DNA of 6,719 nucleotides from WLWS01 sp964639535 (GTDB taxonomy: Bacteria > Pseudomonadota > Gammaproteobacteria > Eutrophobiales > Eutrophobiaceae), in the NCBI GenBank assembly GCA_964639535.1, contig CAZXDV010000172.1, positions 1 to 6,719 of the forward strand. The letters are read 5' to 3'. The translations under genes and the position numbers were made by a program. Below the pieces are notes generated by a model. The model was not told where the DNA came from. It worked only from the letters and a program-made list of their open reading frames with translations, and made no database searches. Below are positions 6,116 through 6,719 of the stretch, piece by piece. Each line of letters opens with the position of its first letter. Positions within the stretch are counted from its first letter, which is position 1.

Positions 6116-6144
6116 ACTTTACTGTACGGGCTCTCCCGTTGGAA
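6116..6144 (-). promoter_or_regulatory. Candidate ssrS promoter overlapping the zapA 3' end
   Basis: On the minus strand TTCCAA (6144-6139) and TAAAGT (6121-6116) are 17 nt apart; the -10 includes the zapA stop codon. The predicted start near 6109 coincides with the first closing-stem bases of 6S RNA. The hexamers match consensus poorly (three and four of six). An ACGGG/CCCGT inverted repeat fills much of the spacer (6126-6139). Processing from the zapA transcript is the alternative. Confidence 0.3.
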
Positions 6145-6466
6145 AATCCGTTTGCATTTCCATCTGGCGGCCCTTAACCAGGGCCTCGTCAATCTTGCTC
6201 TTCAATCGTTGAACAGCGGAATCTATAGTAGAAGTATAGTCCTCATTTTCCTGTTTGTAAGCCAATAGTTCATGGGCAAGGTTGAGGGCTGTCATCACGG
6301 CAATTCGCTCTGCACCGATGACGCGACCGCTGTTTTTCATGTCCGTCATCTTGGCATTGAGGTAGTCTACCGAGGTATGTAATTGCTCACGTTCTTCCTC
6401 AGTACAGGAAATCAGGTATTCCTTGTCGAGGATCTTGATGGTGACAGGTTTGCCGTTTTCGTTCAT
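6119..6466 (-). CDS. zapA: Cell division protein ZapA
   Basis: A 115-residue cytoplasmic protein that cross-links FtsZ protofilaments and stabilises the Z-ring. The N-terminal globular part shows VTIKILDKEYLISC (8-21) and EEEREQL. The signature GRVIGAERIAVMTALNLAHELL occupies 47-68 and leads into a charged helical region (69-100) that forms the tetramer coiled coil in characterised ZapA. The length is close to E. coli ZapA (109). Its ATG overlaps the stop of the upstream coiled-coil gene (ATGA, 6466-6463). No strong ribosome binding site is seen, so translational coupling is likely. The last residues (FPTGEPVQ) are low in conservation. The 6S RNA begins about 10 nt after the stop, so zapA and ssrS share sequence or transcript. 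Confidence 0.95.
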   Translation of the reverse strand: MNENGKPVTIKILDKEYLISCTEEEREQLHTSVDYLNAKMTDMKNSGRVIGAERIAVMTALNLAHELLAYKQENEDYTSTIDSAVQRLKSKIDEALVKGRQMEMQTDFPTGEPVQ

Positions 6467-6681
6467 GAGCGGGTTTCCATGGCTCTCAGGCGCGAAATCA
6501 TGGATTCGATACGTGTCCTTGCCTGTTCAGTTTTTTCAATGAGGGCAGCCCTTTCATTGACCAGGCTGTCCTGCTGATTTCGAAGGGCGGAGTTTTCGGA
6601 TTTCAGTTCATCGACAGTGCGGATTAATTCATCCACCCGCGCTTCCAGGGCTGACAAATCCATGTTTTCGTTTTCGCTCAT
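6463..6681 (-). CDS. TIGR02449-type small coiled-coil protein (ZapB-like)
   Basis: A 72-residue protein that is almost entirely heptad-patterned: from MDLSALEARVDELI to IESMISRLRAMET, hydrophobic residues recur at 3-4 spacing among Glu, Lys, Arg and Asn, predicting one long coiled coil. It has no cysteine, membrane segment or catalytic motif. It resembles the conserved small protein found before zapA in Pseudomonas (TIGR02449 type), often compared with ZapB, an FtsZ-ring coiled-coil factor that acts through ZapA. Its stop overlaps the zapA start by ATGA, implying an operon and perhaps stoichiometric synthesis. The ATG at 6681 lacks a clear ribosome binding site; an ATG seven codons in (6663, MDLSALEA) is an alternative start. 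Only 38 bases lie between it and the window edge, with no recognisable feature. The partner role with ZapA is inferred from context. Confidence 0.85.
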   Translation of the reverse strand: MSENENMDLSALEARVDELIRTVDELKSENSALRNQQDSLVNERAALIEKTEQARTRIESMISRLRAMETRS

Positions 6682-6719
6682 GGTGGTCTTGTGCTTGATG
6701 GCTAATGTTTAAATGACGA

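Overview
The window is chromosomal, housekeeping-type DNA of a gammaproteobacterium, most likely from the Pseudomonas/Cellvibrionales side of the class. Four things point there: a MurU-type nucleotidyltransferase (cell-wall recycling, absent from E. coli), RpiA whose N-terminus and VVTNGLFA stretch resemble Pseudomonas RpiA, the divergent rpiA/ilvA pair, and the order TIGR02449-type coiled-coil gene - zapA - 6S RNA. No insertion sequence, phage gene, CRISPR array, tRNA or rRNA was seen. This assignment comes from remembered family features, not a database search.

Layout. Positions 2-442 (+) hold the 3' part of murU. A gap of about 220 nt with a plausible promoter follows. Positions 663-2864 (+) encode a large MltF-like lytic transglycosylase with two tandem substrate-binding-like domains before the catalytic domain. 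It converges, with a 10-nt gap, on a minus-strand run transcribed from 4296 down to 2875: rpiA, an unrecognised 50-residue two-helix membrane protein, and dtd. rpiA is divergent from ilvA (+, 4347-5873) across about 50 nt. ilvA converges on a minus-strand block: the TIGR02449/ZapB-like gene (6681-6463), zapA (6466-6119, ATGA overlap) and, in the gap behind zapA, a 6S RNA gene (ssrS, about 6108-5912).

Function. MurU and MltF both belong to peptidoglycan turnover: lytic transglycosylases release anhydro-muropeptides, and MurU helps return MurNAc to UDP-MurNAc. RpiA serves the pentose phosphate pathway, IlvA starts isoleucine synthesis, and Dtd removes D-amino acids from tRNA. ZapA and its small coiled-coil partner gene relate to FtsZ-ring assembly, and 6S RNA modulates sigma-70 RNA polymerase.

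Most worth attention: the 6S RNA, supported by its position behind zapA, a long closing stem and the gammaproteobacterial pRNA-release-hairpin pairing; the tandem-domain MltF, whose only two cysteines form a C-x-C near the C-terminus; the TTG start of rpiA; and the orphan 50-residue membrane protein. No clearly new multi-gene system is visible.
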